Below are positions 1 to 9,734 of a DNA stretch of 64,000 nt, piece after piece (the first letter of the stretch is position 1; every line of letters begins with the position of its first letter). The translations under genes were made by a program, and so were the position numbers. Origin of the DNA: Gammaproteobacteria bacterium (GTDB lineage: Bacteria > Pseudomonadota > Gammaproteobacteria > Xanthomonadales > Wenzhouxiangellaceae); assembly GCA_021772985.1 (NCBI GenBank), contig JAJFKX010000058.1, positions 123,712 to 187,711 on the forward strand, given 5' to 3'. Below the pieces are notes generated by a model. That model made no database searches. It was given only the letters and a program-made list of their open reading frames with translations, and had not been told where the DNA came from.

Positions 1-334
1 CAGCAGCTTGCTGTCGGACTTGTTCACGTCCGCTGTCCCAGACTCCACCCCACATATGCAGCCAAGGATTGGTTTCGCACAGCTGCAGATAAGAGATATG
101 TGCTTGTTGCACGTTTATTGGAATTGTTCCAATAGAGCCGTGATTCAGGTAGGACACTTGTGGCGCCAGGCTGTACTGCCCGGCGAGAGAGTGATAATCA
201 AGCGTTGCAGCGTGCGCCGCTGCGCTGTCTGCCTGTGCCTGGATGTCAGTAATTCGGCCCATCAGACTGATTGTCAGTGCTGATGCTCCAGCAGCGTGTA
301 AAAACCGCCGCCGAGATAAAGAAATGCTTGTCAT
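1..334 (-). CDS. Tat-exported class V aminotransferase, N-terminal part (cut by window edge)
   Basis: Reading the minus strand from an ATG at 334 gives about 111 residues open to the window edge. The N-terminus has a twin-arginine signal (SRRRFLHAAGAS, residues 7-18) followed by a hydrophobic stretch, so export by the Tat system is likely. After it comes YLNHGSIGTIP, which matches the start of PLP-dependent class V aminotransferases of the isopenicillin-N epimerase-like group. The PLP lysine would lie outside the window, so the exact reaction cannot be stated. It ends about 20 bases downstream of the NTF2-like gene on the same strand. Confidence 0.7.
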   Translation of the reverse strand, partial: MTSISLSRRRFLHAAGASALTISLMGRITDIQAQADSAAAHAATLDYHSLAGQYSLAPQVSYLNHGSIGTIPINVQQAHISYLQLCETNPWLHMWGGVWDSGREQVRQQAA

Positions 335-355
335 ACTACTAATGCCACCTGCGGA

Positions 356-850
356 CTAATTAGTCTCATGCTGAGGGTTTGTCGGGCAGTCTTCAGTTTC
401 CACTGTCCACATAATATTAGCGATTTGCCATTGACCATCCTGTTTGACTAAATCTATTGAATCAACACCGCAATGAGAAAATTTGCCATCAATCCAGAAA
501 TCATACTCACCCCATACAACCGCAATAGAGTCATGTATCAAAACTACCGGTGGTTGGGTAAATTGTTCAAGGTAGCTATGGTCATCTGGTTTGATACTGG
601 CTATCAATTCTGAATTTTGGCGCAATTGCATGACCTGATTTCCCGAATCAGGTTCAGGCCGTATGGCGATAGCAACGCCTTGCTCTAACAGCAGGGTTTT
701 CCATAATTGCGGATCACGACTGGCTATTGCATCAAAAGTGCGTTGCACTACACCCAGCACCCGCTCACGCTCGTTTTGATTTTCTGCATGTGCTTTAAAA
801 GTGATGGCACTCAACAACATCAGTGTTGATAGTGGTAAGGCTCTTAGCAT
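356..850 (-). CDS. secreted NTF2/SnoaL-like (DUF4440-type) protein
   Basis: A 164-residue protein starting MLRALPLSTLMLLSA, a Sec signal peptide ending near AHA. The start at 850 is chosen because the longer frame (start 907) adds 19 polar residues before the signal peptide. The mature part (ERVLGVVQRTFDAIASRDPQLWKTLL...WGEYDFWIDGKFSHCGVDSIDLVKQDGQWQIA, broken here) has the layout of NTF2-like proteins: an N-terminal helix, a cone-shaped cavity and a closing strand with the D-G-x-W-x-I-x motif. No catalytic residues are evident; these folds are often lyases, isomerases or simple binding proteins. It lies just downstream of the DUF885 gene on the same strand and may share its transcript. Confidence 0.6.
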   Translation of the reverse strand: MLRALPLSTLMLLSAITFKAHAENQNERERVLGVVQRTFDAIASRDPQLWKTLLLEQGVAIAIRPEPDSGNQVMQLRQNSELIASIKPDDHSYLEQFTQPPVVLIHDSIAVVWGEYDFWIDGKFSHCGVDSIDLVKQDGQWQIANIMWTVETEDCPTNPQHETN

Positions 851-937
851 AGTTGTTTCTATTTGGACTGGTTTGAGGAAATCACATCGATACCACGCGA
901 ACTGCAACCTTGCCAGATAGTGTCAATCCAGAGAACC

Positions 938-2809
938 CTATAAGCCATTTGCAATATATGCGTTGACCCTGCGTTGCAACACCGGAAGCGTCAAAGAGCC
1001 GGCACCTATAACCGCGCTGTGAAAATCCCGAATGTCATATCGCTCACCCAACTCGGATTGCGCTTTTTCGCGTAGCTCAAGAATTTTGATCATGCCCATT
1101 TTATAGCCCAGTGCCTGCCCGGGGTTGACAAAATAGCGTTCCACTTCAGTAATAATATCCTGTTCAGAAATGGGTGTATTGGTCATGAAGTAATCAATGG
1201 CCTGCTGACGCGTCCATCGTTTGGCGTGAATGCCGGTATCAGTAACCAGCCTTACCGAGCGCCAGATCTCATCCTGCAGGCGCCCGAAATTATGCAGCGG
1301 TTGCTGGTAAAACCCCATTTCACGCGCCAATTTTTCGGCATATAACGCCCAGCCCTCGGCAAAAGCGTTATAACCACTGAATTTACGAAATTTGGGCAAG
1401 CCTTCCAGCTCCTGCGCCAGCGCAATCTGGAAATGATGGCCGGGTACGCCTTCATGGTATGTGATTGCTTTGAAAACATATTTTTGTACGCCTTTCATAT
1501 CGGCCAGATTGGCATAGTAAACCCCGGGGCGAGAACCATCTTGCGAGGGGCGGTTATAAAATGCAATGCTGGTTGAATTTTCCCGCCACGGTTCTACCCT
1601 GCGGACTTCCAGTTCTGCTTTGGGCAGTTGATGAAAGTAGTCACCGGCGAGCTTGAAAATTTCAGCGGTTTGCCGGCGCGCATCTTCAAGAAATTGCTCG
1701 CGTCCGGCGTCACTGTCAGGGTAAAAATTATTCGGATCGGTTCTTACAAAAGTGAAAAAATCCTGCAGGTTGCCGGTAAAACCAATCTCAGCCATGATGG
1801 CTTGCATTTCTGTATGGATACGCGAGACGTCGTCGAGGCCAATCTGATGAATTTCTTCAGCACTTAAAGCAAGCGTGGTATGCGATTGGATTCTGTTTTC
1901 ATAAAACGCTGCACCATCTGGTAACGCCCAGACACCCAGGTTTTTATCCTGCAGCGGCTGCAGTCGTTTGATTTCATCAAACAAGGCGGTATAACCACGT
2001 CTGAAAGGGCCTTGAATAGCCGCTTCGGCTGCTGCTATAAGTCTGGATTTATCATTATCAGCGATCGTCAGAGCAGCAACTTTCTGTTTGAAATCCGCAT
2101 ACAGCGGGTGCTCATTTTCTGAGTCATCAATGGGTGCACCTGCAACTATATTGCTGATGTCGGTAAGCATGGCAGGAAACGAAAATGCGGGTGGTATCAC
2201 ACCCAGCTCAGCTCGATCCTGAAGCTTGGCAACCATTTCAGCCATTAACGGCTCAACCCCATTCAGCCTGGCTATGTAATCTTCCGCATCTTGTTGTGTG
2301 TCGATCTTATGTGCATTCTGCAACAGGGTAAGTGGATTAGCGAATTGGCCGTTAAACTGATCAACAACATAAAATTGTCGGCGGAATTTGGCGTTGTTAA
2401 TGCTGGTTTCAATATTGTATTTGAATAAATCGAAGCTGAGTTTGGCGTCCTCGCTGAGCTTGTCATAATCGAAGTTATGAGTCAGGTATGCGAGATCAGC
2501 CTGACTTTCCTGGAGCTCCTGTTTTGCAAATGCATCTGAAGTATCACTCCACTCGCTTTGCCTCTCGGTTTTGACGCCCAGACGGGTCTGGAAGTTGGGG
2601 TTTTGGGTTACCTCGCGGTTAAATATCTCTTCGAAGTAGGCGTTAATTCGGACGTCTTCGCTGGTAAGGGCAACCGTGTTGGCAGTATCATTTTGAATGG
2701 CATCCGATGCTACAGCTGTTGGTTGATCCGTTGGCTTGCAGGCCAACAAACCTAAGCTGCCTGCTCCCAGCAGCAGCATCGTTGCAGAAATTTTTCTTGG
2801 CTGGAACAT
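938..2809 (-). CDS. DUF885 family lipoprotein, putative metallohydrolase
   Basis: A 623-residue protein with a lipoprotein signal peptide (hydrophobic core, lipobox LLAC with Cys near residue 24), so probably anchored to the outer membrane or periplasmic side. The DUF885 signature YHEGVPGHH is present, with His452-Glu453 and His457/His458, which looks like an HExxxxHH zinc site as in gluzincin-like peptidases. Length is usual for DUF885. The ATG at 2809 has an AAGGA ribosome site 8 bases upstream. The family is widespread in Gammaproteobacteria and its substrate is not established; peptidase activity is inferred from the metal motif. Confidence 0.85.
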   Translation of the reverse strand: MFQPRKISATMLLLGAGSLGLLACKPTDQPTAVASDAIQNDTANTVALTSEDVRINAYFEEIFNREVTQNPNFQTRLGVKTERQSEWSDTSDAFAKQELQESQADLAYLTHNFDYDKLSEDAKLSFDLFKYNIETSINNAKFRRQFYVVDQFNGQFANPLTLLQNAHKIDTQQDAEDYIARLNGVEPLMAEMVAKLQDRAELGVIPPAFSFPAMLTDISNIVAGAPIDDSENEHPLYADFKQKVAALTIADNDKSRLIAAAEAAIQGPFRRGYTALFDEIKRLQPLQDKNLGVWALPDGAAFYENRIQSHTTLALSAEEIHQIGLDDVSRIHTEMQAIMAEIGFTGNLQDFFTFVRTDPNNFYPDSDAGREQFLEDARRQTAEIFKLAGDYFHQLPKAELEVRRVEPWRENSTSIAFYNRPSQDGSRPGVYYANLADMKGVQKYVFKAITYHEGVPGHHFQIALAQELEGLPKFRKFSGYNAFAEGWALYAEKLAREMGFYQQPLHNFGRLQDEIWRSVRLVTDTGIHAKRWTRQQAIDYFMTNTPISEQDIITEVERYFVNPGQALGYKMGMIKILELREKAQSELGERYDIRDFHSAVIGAGSLTLPVLQRRVNAYIANGL

Positions 2810-3206
2810 GGTGTTTTCCTTGATCTAATAAGCAGTGCATATTCACTGCCAATGGGTCATTGTTGTCAGTAGGTTTTGTTATAACCAGATCGTATTGTAT
2901 GGCTGATAAGTTAGCTATAGCTGGTTTTACCACATTAACAGATTCTCTTGTGCACAGGGAAAATCAGGAACGGTACAGCGTACTGGTTGCAATGACCAGA
3001 CTTATACAGATGCTGGCCATCAGCTATTAGTATTCCTTATCGCCCCATCAGAATTGTTAATTTCCGTTATTTACCAGGAACAGGTAGGCTCAAATAAAGA
3101 ACCTGACCCGGTCGCACTTCACCAGATAGGTGAGTTGCAATCACTCAGGGCCATGTTCAGCTTGGGCCGTTATCAATCACGGTTCTTGTTGCGTAGCTAA
3201 TTTGGA
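2810..3206. other. intergenic region between divergent genes
   Basis: About 400 bases between the divergently transcribed DUF885 lipoprotein gene and the large CxxCH protein gene. It must contain promoters for both. I see no convincing consensus promoter, no long repeat and no coding frame with a plausible start. A short TTCACC/GGTGAG inverted pair near 3119-3134 is too weak to call. Confidence 0.5.
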
Positions 3207-6200
3207 ATGGAGAAGGGAATGAATGTTCCAGCTATGTCCAGGCAGGTACAGCGATTAGCGTTGCTGTTATTTGCTTTAATAATTGTGTTTTCAACGATCA
3301 CGCCGGGATTGGCGCAAGCAGTGAATCCTGGGCTAACACCAGCCGCGCTGCCAATAGCGTTCGTGCAGCCACGGTTCAAAACCTGGAGAACTTCATCGGG
3401 TTTCAAACGGCCCACATACCCGATTGTGTTTGTTGCATCTTATCGAGATACATCGTTCGGTAACGGTGGCAACTTTGGCACCGATGTGCTGCAGGTAGGC
3501 GTACCCCAGGCCGGCCAGGAATTGTGGATATTATTGACCAACGGCGCGACTAAAAAAATATTCCCAATTGCAGGGGTTCATGATGCAGTGGTTGATGACA
3601 GCATTATCCCGGTAAATGGCAGAATTATCGGTGCGGTGACGGAGCCCAGTATTTCCATTGACGGTAAACGGGTGATTTTTACTTACTTCCACAATGCACA
3701 GGACTTGCCTGCGGGTTGTTGTGGCAATGTCAATCATTCCAATTTTGAAGGCTGGCAGAAAGGCGGTGACTTGTATGTGATTGACCTGCAAGCGGTGCTC
3801 AATAATCCATCGGTTCCGGTATCAACACTGCCGTTTTCTCGTTTAACCCAGACTTTAGCCGGTGAACAGCACCATCACGCTATGAATCCGGGTCTGTCCA
3901 GCACCATCACAGTACCTTTTCCTGCCGGGGTGGTTTACACCGGCGGATTAGAGATTGACAGTGCTTATGGCCGCCAATTATTATTTACCAGTTCACGTCG
4001 CCAATTGGCCAATTCCAATATACAGGTGACCCGTAAGAACAAAAATTTCAATTTGTTTACCGGGGATATTGCCATGGATAACGGCCAATACTTACTCGAT
4101 GACATCAAGCAGGCGCAATACTTCACAACCACTTCTGCAATCAGTCCGAACCGCCTGCGTGTGGGTTACGCATTTACCTACCAAGCTAATACGGAGGATG
4201 GCAGGCAGTGGCATATCCAACAGGTTATCGGGCATAAGTGGGCGCCTTTATATGGGTATGGCATCGGCAACGAGTTGGCGCATTTAGCCAGTTTCTGTGT
4301 CAAGTCCAGTAATAGTCCGCCGCTACCTGCTGGTGATTACGAAGTGGCAACACGTTACTACAACCTTAACAACAATGGATTCGGTGCTATTTTCGCTCAA
4401 CCGATGGCCCAGGCAGGGCTAAATACCTATAACAATCCGGTTACTTACGGCAAAGTACCCAGGCAGGTAGGTTCTGTAAAAATCACCAAAAACGTGCCCA
4501 GTGGCGATGTCAACAGCAGTAACGGAAAATTCACCACGCCTAATTGTGCCGGACCGGATGAGCTGTATCTTGCTTATGATCCAGGGCCATCCAATCACCG
4601 TTTTCCCAATGCGCATAATTACAACCCTAAAATTGTGTTCACTGATCTTGAACCGGCCGATCCGGCCACTTCACCTGGCGCATATCAAAACGTTATCGTA
4701 GCATCAACCACTCAGTGGGCCGCATTGTGGCCGAAACCAGTAGTGGATTGGAATTATCGTTTAACCGGAACAGCAGATCCAAACGGAAACGCTCAGCAAG
4801 AACTACCGTCCAGCCCTATTGATGCGGGCTTTACCGAGCCGCTGGCCACTCCATATGCGATGGTCGGCACTTCAGCTTTGTACAACACCGATGTGATGCC
4901 GGTTGATTGTCGTGTCTACAATCATTACTACAATCCCAATGTAAGCGGCGACGGAATCGTCGACAATATGTATAACAATATTGCCAACCTGTCGCGGGTA
5001 TTTGACGATGGTAATCCCACTGATGTTTCCTTGCAACAGGGGTTTTGCACACAACCCGGTATCGATGATGTGTTTGGAATTGCTATTTATATGACCAGCA
5101 ATCGAATTAGCCAGGATACCCTGGTTATTACCAAGCGGGGGTATACCACTGATAATTCCTCAGGTTCGGCCGTTAAGGAAACAAAACGATTGTTGGGTGT
5201 TTACGAAATAGGTAGTGTTCCTGGCATTGATGATGCCTCATTCAAAGCGATTGTCCCGGCCAACGAGCCGATTGAATTTCACTTACTGGATGAAAATGGT
5301 CTGAAGCTGGCAGATGTGCGTTCCTGGCACAGCTTGAAGCCACGGGAGAGCAGGGTAGATTGCGGTGGATGTCACAATCACCGGGTTGGTGCAGGTATTC
5401 CCTGGTCCGGTAGTGATGCAGCCAATAGTCTGATTCCTGCTGAAGACATGGTGCGTGAAACCAAACAGGTGCAATATGATGCATTCTGCCGACCCGGCGT
5501 TGTAACCACATCATTACCGGTGGTTGATGTGCCGGTATGGCAGGACCTGTCGAACAGCTTTGATACCCATTGCGGCAGCTGCCACGAACAAAATTCCAAT
5601 GACCAACCGGCGCTGAATGCATTTGATTACCAGCAAGCTCAGTTGACCGCCTTTAATAACGATGGCAGCCCGCAACCCGGTAACCCGCTTAAACAACTGT
5701 TTGCACGCAATTATATAGACCGTTATGGGGCTAACGGCAGCCCGATGTTCTGGGCCGCTTATGGGGCGCGAACCGATGGGCGCGACAATGCTATGGCTGA
5801 GTATCAACCGGATCAACCTGACTTCAGTACCTGCAGTGATACGGATCCGGAGAAATGTGGTTATTACTTTGGCAGTGTGCATGCTGCTTTGCCGCTATGT
5901 GACGGTAGCAGTGTCAATGCAGCCAATTGGGTTTATCAGTTGTCGCAGTGGATCGACAACCATGCGCCGGTTGATCAGCCCGGAAAGCCATACAACTATC
6001 AATACGACCGGTACCATCCAACAGTGGAAGGTGCATTTGTGCCCACTGGTAATGACTGTGGGATTAATCCGACATCTTTCGACATCGGTTTTTGGGATGA
6101 TTCGGGTAGTATTGTCGAACTGGATATTGATTTGAATGGCAGTGATTACATGAATGTTACCAATCCGGGACAGCTAAACAACGACCAGGTTTATTCGCTG

Positions 6201-6335
6201 CCCCTGCATGGAATCAATGTGTCAAACATTAGTCATTTTCTACTGAAAGTGACGGTGACCGATGCTGCAGGCAACCGGCAAATATATGAAAAAGCCATCG
6301 CTGAGTTGATCGCAGAATGCCAGGCAACGCTCTAG
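3207..6335 (+). CDS. large secreted protein with two CxxCH haem motifs, hydrazine synthase alpha-related type
   Basis: A 1042-residue protein with a Sec signal peptide (hydrophobic segment about 16-33, cleavage near GLAQA). The body is rich in short beta-strand blocks (e.g. GGDLYVIDL, RQLLFTSSRRQL) typical of a beta-propeller. Two c-type haem binding motifs lie in the C-terminal third: Cys719-Cys722-His723 (CGGCH) and Cys789-Cys792-His793 (CGSCH). The combination of a secreted propeller with late CxxCH motifs resembles proteins annotated as HzsA-related, which are common outside anammox bacteria; that tie is from memory and tentative. A second ATG at 3219 has a closer purine-rich sequence and could be the real start. 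No cytochrome maturation genes are nearby. Confidence 0.65.
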   Translation: MEKGMNVPAMSRQVQRLALLLFALIIVFSTITPGLAQAVNPGLTPAALPIAFVQPRFKTWRTSSGFKRPTYPIVFVASYRDTSFGNGGNFGTDVLQVGVPQAGQELWILLTNGATKKIFPIAGVHDAVVDDSIIPVNGRIIGAVTEPSISIDGKRVIFTYFHNAQDLPAGCCGNVNHSNFEGWQKGGDLYVIDLQAVLNNPSVPVSTLPFSRLTQTLAGEQHHHAMNPGLSSTITVPFPAGVVYTGGLEIDSAYGRQLLFTSSRRQLANSNIQVTRKNKNFNLFTGDIAMDNGQYLLDDIKQAQYFTTTSAISPNRLRVGYAFTYQANTEDGRQWHIQQVIGHKWAPLYGYGIGNELAHLASFCVKSSNSPPLPAGDYEVATRYYNLNNNGFGAIFAQPMAQAGLNTYNNPVTYGKVPRQVGSVKITKNVPSGDVNSSNGKFTTPNCAGPDELYLAYDPGPSNHRFPNAHNYNPKIVFTDLEPADPATSPGAYQNVIVASTTQWAALWPKPVVDWNYRLTGTADPNGNAQQELPSSPIDAGFTEPLATPYAMVGTSALYNTDVMPVDCRVYNHYYNPNVSGDGIVDNMYNNIANLSRVFDDGNPTDVSLQQGFCTQPGIDDVFGIAIYMTSNRISQDTLVITKRGYTTDNSSGSAVKETKRLLGVYEIGSVPGIDDASFKAIVPANEPIEFHLLDENGLKLADVRSWHSLKPRESRVDCGGCHNHRVGAGIPWSGSDAANSLIPAEDMVRETKQVQYDAFCRPGVVTTSLPVVDVPVWQDLSNSFDTHCGSCHEQNSNDQPALNAFDYQQAQLTAFNNDGSPQPGNPLKQLFARNYIDRYGANGSPMFWAAYGARTDGRDNAMAEYQPDQPDFSTCSDTDPEKCGYYFGSVHAALPLCDGSSVNAANWVYQLSQWIDNHAPVDQPGKPYNYQYDRYHPTVEGAFVPTGNDCGINPTSFDIGFWDDSGSIVELDIDLNGSDYMNVTNPGQLNNDQVYSLPLHGINVSNISHFLLKVTVTDAAGNRQIYEKAIAELIAECQATL

Positions 6336-6407
6336 CGCCAAAGTCTGGTGCTATGCATACCACAACCGTTGAGTAATGGTTTTCAACATCGCGGAGCACA
6401 TTTGGTT

Positions 6408-6428
6408 AAGCCAGGAAAACCTGGCTTT
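6408..6428. terminator. bidirectional hairpin terminator
   Basis: AAGCCAGG-AAAA-CCTGGCTT forms a perfect 8-bp stem with a 4-base loop and short A and T tracts on both sides. It lies between the convergent CxxCH-protein gene (ends 6335) and the S9 peptidase gene (ends 6469), where a shared terminator is expected. Confidence 0.6.
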
Positions 6429-6468
6429 CACTGGCTGCGTATAGCTATGTCCGACAGCTTGCAGGGCT

Positions 6469-8427
6469 TCACTTGGTTGCCAGATGCGTTTCAAACCACT
6501 TCACTATTTCCACAGTAGAAGTGATGCGGTTATCAGTTTTTTGCCAGCCATGACCTTCGTCCGGGAATAAAATATATTTAACCGGCACCCCACGCTGTTC
6601 AAGGTTGGCCACTACCTGTTCGGCCTCCACTACCGGCACATTGGTATCGTTGGCACCATGTAGAACAATGGTCGGCGCAACCACTTGGTCGACCTTATGA
6701 ATAGGTGATAAATCGCGCAGCATATCTGCCTGGGTTGCAGGGTCGCCGTATTCTACGGTAGAAATTGCAGCCATCCATGGTTCTGTATTAGCGAAGAATG
6801 TTTCAAAATTAACCACACCGAATAAATTGGCGCCAGCTGCAAACAGCTCTGGATACTCAGTTAGACCTGCCATCACCATGTATCCACCGTAAGAACCGCC
6901 CATAATGCCGATTTGTGCAGGGTTGGCAACATCAATGTGGATCATGTGATCGACAGTGGCTTTAATATCTTTAACCCCATTCACCCGTAAAGCGCCATTG
7001 TCCAGGTTCACAAAGGTTTTACCGAACCCCGAAGAACCCCGGACATTGGCTGCAAATACAGAAATGCCACGTAATACCAGCGCCTGGATGGTTGCATTAA
7101 AACTAGGGCGTTCCTGGCCTTCGGGGCCACCATGAAAATCCAGCACCACAGGCCCTGTGGTACTGGCTGCGCGATACAGCCAGCCGGATAATTCCAGACC
7201 GTCATGTGCTTGATATCGAATAAGCTCAGGCCGTGCCAGTGATTCAAGATCAACACCTTGGTGTGCACTGTTGGTGACCCGGGAGAACAAACCCTCAGTC
7301 AATGACAACGTCCAGATGTTAGTCGGCATTGCTGCTCCGGACACTGTCATTGCCAGCACCGAACCATCGGGACTGTAACGCATACCACCGGCGATTTCTG
7401 CCGGTAATGCCGGTCCAGCGGATATAGAACCTGTGCTGATATTCAAAAAACCCAGTTCACTGCGACCGGCAACATTCCATAGTAAAGCTGCTTGAGTGCC
7501 ATCGGGGTGCAGCTCAAAAGCGCCAAGTTCCGCATCCTCGCGTTCGGCCAGCACGGTAATCTTGCCGGCGCGTCCTGCTGGATCAATTTCAATGCAACCA
7601 AGTACAACCATTTCTCTGTCAATGTTGGTGCTGATGAGGATGGTGTTATTGTCAGCAAATTTGGCGTTGTCAGAAAGTGCAACCCCATTATGTGGTGTCA
7701 AATGCTGCTCTTCTCCGGTATTTAAGTCCACCAGGTACAGGTTTGTATCGCCACGGCTTCGCATACGCCAGATAACTGCTTTACTGGCATCTGGTGATAG
7801 CGCTGCAACAGTGCCGATACCCTGGTTTTCGGCAACCAGCCGAGTTTCACCGGATTGCACATGGTAAACATAGGCATCCATTGAGCCTGAGCCACTGATG
7901 TTTGAGGAAAAGCTCAGATACCGGCCATCTTTGCTCCACTCTCCCAGCCAGTTATTGATTTTGCCGCCTGCTGTGATCAGCCTGGGATCACCACCTTCTA
8001 CTGGCATCAGGTAGAGCTGTGAATTCAAACCACCTCCCGGCGCAATGGAGATTGCAAAAGTATCTCCCGTTGGTGACCATCGCACACCGCTTACCTGGTC
8101 ATCAAAAAAAGTTGTCTGGCTTGGTAATTCCTTATTAAGTCCGGTGATAAACACCTGTGGTGATCCAGTCTCACTGGAAAGATAAGCAAGCCGCGTACTA
8201 TCCGGTGAAAAGGTGGCAGCATAAGCACGGTCGATCGAGGCCATTCGGGTGACTGACTCCGCAAGCTCGCCGTCGGTATCATTTTGGGGAGGGTGTGCAG
8301 CCGTCGTTGCTGGCTTGGTGTTGCTGCTGCTGCTGTTAGCCGGTTCGGAGTGATCATCACAGGCAGTGATACCAAAGAAAATGGTTAGTGCCGCAGCAAT
8401 TCTCAGCCCGGTACGCATTGTGTTCAT
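6469..8427 (-). CDS. S9 family prolyl oligopeptidase-like lipoprotein
   Basis: A 652-residue serine peptidase. The N-terminus has a lipoprotein signal (lipobox FGITAC), so it is probably membrane-anchored in the periplasm. Residues about 60-380 form a PD40/WD40-like beta-propeller (repeats such as DSTRLAYLSSETGSPQ and SPTGDTFAIS). The C-terminal alpha/beta hydrolase domain has the full triad: Ser512 in GGSYGG, Asp594 in GANDTNV and His626 in DEGHGW. Known family members cut short proline- or alanine-containing peptides; dipeptidyl or acylaminoacyl specificity cannot be told from sequence. Likely role is scavenging of peptides, in line with neighbouring exported hydrolases. Confidence 0.9.
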   Translation of the reverse strand: MNTMRTGLRIAAALTIFFGITACDDHSEPANSSSSNTKPATTAAHPPQNDTDGELAESVTRMASIDRAYAATFSPDSTRLAYLSSETGSPQVFITGLNKELPSQTTFFDDQVSGVRWSPTGDTFAISIAPGGGLNSQLYLMPVEGGDPRLITAGGKINNWLGEWSKDGRYLSFSSNISGSGSMDAYVYHVQSGETRLVAENQGIGTVAALSPDASKAVIWRMRSRGDTNLYLVDLNTGEEQHLTPHNGVALSDNAKFADNNTILISTNIDREMVVLGCIEIDPAGRAGKITVLAEREDAELGAFELHPDGTQAALLWNVAGRSELGFLNISTGSISAGPALPAEIAGGMRYSPDGSVLAMTVSGAAMPTNIWTLSLTEGLFSRVTNSAHQGVDLESLARPELIRYQAHDGLELSGWLYRAASTTGPVVLDFHGGPEGQERPSFNATIQALVLRGISVFAANVRGSSGFGKTFVNLDNGALRVNGVKDIKATVDHMIHIDVANPAQIGIMGGSYGGYMVMAGLTEYPELFAAGANLFGVVNFETFFANTEPWMAAISTVEYGDPATQADMLRDLSPIHKVDQVVAPTIVLHGANDTNVPVVEAEQVVANLEQRGVPVKYILFPDEGHGWQKTDNRITSTVEIVKWFETHLATK

Positions 8428-8670
8428 CCAAACTCTCCCTTCGAGTTACGCCGGTTGTGTGTGGCGGGTACAAATAATCGGTATAAGGATAACTCATGAA
8501 TATCCAATTGGAGCTGGACTAACCCTATGTTAATGATGAATCATCAGTTTGATGGGATAAGGGCAGGGCGGCAGTATAAATAATGCTGCCGATTGAGCAC
8601 GTGTTGATAAACTATTGAACACGGACTGCCTTGTTCAAGATGGTGAACCAAAAAATTAAAGTTGCCGTGT

Positions 8671-9201
8671 TTACCCGGCTTTTTGATAGGCCTCTTGTAA
8701 CCATGAAACAAGTTCGTTATCAATATCGGCAAGATCGGTCAGTCGGACTCTGTGCGTGCACATACTGCCAAACGGGCCGGAGTTTTCCAGCCTGTCGGTA
8801 GTTGGTTTGCCTTTTAACTTCAAGCCCAGGTCAATACGGGTTTTGGTAGCAGGTTTGATCAATGCAAACTGTTTTTTACGGACGATGCTGACACTGTCTT
8901 TTTTAGCCGCTTTGGTGACATCGTTGCCCAATACTTCAAGCTTTGACAGCAGCTTTTCATAAATGGGTTTGAGGTTTTCCTTGCCTGTATATTGGTTTTT
9001 TACTAAATCAGTGTCGCTGATTGATGCGGCATCAGCTTTTCTGGCTTTTAACGCCACAAAATTGGCAAAACCATAAGTAAATCCGTGCTCTGACTTCAGA
9101 TAGTCAATAATGATTTTGTGCTTTTCAAGCTTGGCTTTATGCACGATTCCAATCCAGTGATTCAGTGATTTGCCGGTTTTTTCAATTAAGCCTTTTTCCA
9201 C
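8671..9201 (-). CDS. DUF4287/DUF5655 domain protein
   Basis: A 176-residue soluble protein. The first ~60 residues (KTGKSLNHWIGIVHKAK...HGFTYGFANFVA, shortened) match the DUF4287 pattern, and the rest (YEKLLSKLEVLG...KKQFALIKPATKTRIDLGL, shortened) matches DUF5655, a domain often used as a 'can this be melted' style small-molecule or DNA-related unknown. The start codon is GTG with GGAGAA 5 bases upstream. Function is unknown. The DUF1761 gene starts upstream and ends 10 bases before it, so the two are probably co-transcribed. Confidence 0.75.
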   Translation of the reverse strand: MEKGLIEKTGKSLNHWIGIVHKAKLEKHKIIIDYLKSEHGFTYGFANFVALKARKADAASISDTDLVKNQYTGKENLKPIYEKLLSKLEVLGNDVTKAAKKDSVSIVRKKQFALIKPATKTRIDLGLKLKGKPTTDRLENSGPFGSMCTHRVRLTDLADIDNELVSWLQEAYQKAG

Positions 9202-9211
9202 ACGAGTTCTC

Positions 9212-9622
9212 CTACCAAATACCTAAAACAGAGCCCATGACAGTCAAGGCAGTGATGCAATAGCCTGCATTAATCATATAGGCTTTGAATGAGCGAAACT
9301 CAAATAAATACAGTATCCCCAGGAAAGTAGCCACCCAGCCAAACCCGGCAAAAAAACCTGCGCTTGCACCAAAAATAAGATTGGCTTCAGCACCGATGAA
9401 CATATCCAGAATTAGCGCTGCAATAAAAGCCAATATTAATGAAATTCCAAAAACCCTGGGCATATTACGTTTAGCCAAATCGGTTTCGTTTAAGCCGAAT
9501 TCATTCATCCAGGCCCTGCCGAACAATGGGCCATACCAAATACCACCAACCAAAAAAGCGGTAACAGCAGCAACAATAACCGACAGCCAGTTGATATTCT
9601 GAAAAGCAGTTGCCAAGTCCAT
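9212..9622 (-). CDS. DUF1761 membrane protein
   Basis: A 136-residue protein with four hydrophobic segments (about 13-31, 56-75, 80-101, 113-134) and the DUF1761 hallmark VGGIWYGPLFGRAWM near residues 25-40. It is an inner-membrane protein of unknown function. The ATG at 9622 is followed 10 bases after the stop by the DUF4287 gene, forming a likely two-gene unit. Confidence 0.8.
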   Translation of the reverse strand: MDLATAFQNINWLSVIVAAVTAFLVGGIWYGPLFGRAWMNEFGLNETDLAKRNMPRVFGISLILAFIAALILDMFIGAEANLIFGASAGFFAGFGWVATFLGILYLFEFRSFKAYMINAGYCITALTVMGSVLGIW

Positions 9623-9734
9623 GTATCTATCCCGTCAAAAAAGAATCAATCTAGAGTGGGTGGATGGATGGGTATAGTAAAAAATTAACCTCAAGCATTC
9701 TTGCAACGTAACAGCCTGCCGGCAACGATGAAAG

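Noticed and set aside
8..283. Plus-strand frame of 91 codons at the left edge
   Set aside because: It is the antisense of the Tat-signal aminotransferase N-terminus, which has clear family motifs.
5514..5882. Minus-strand frame of 122 codons inside the CxxCH protein gene
   Set aside because: Antisense shadow without signal, domain or ribosome site.
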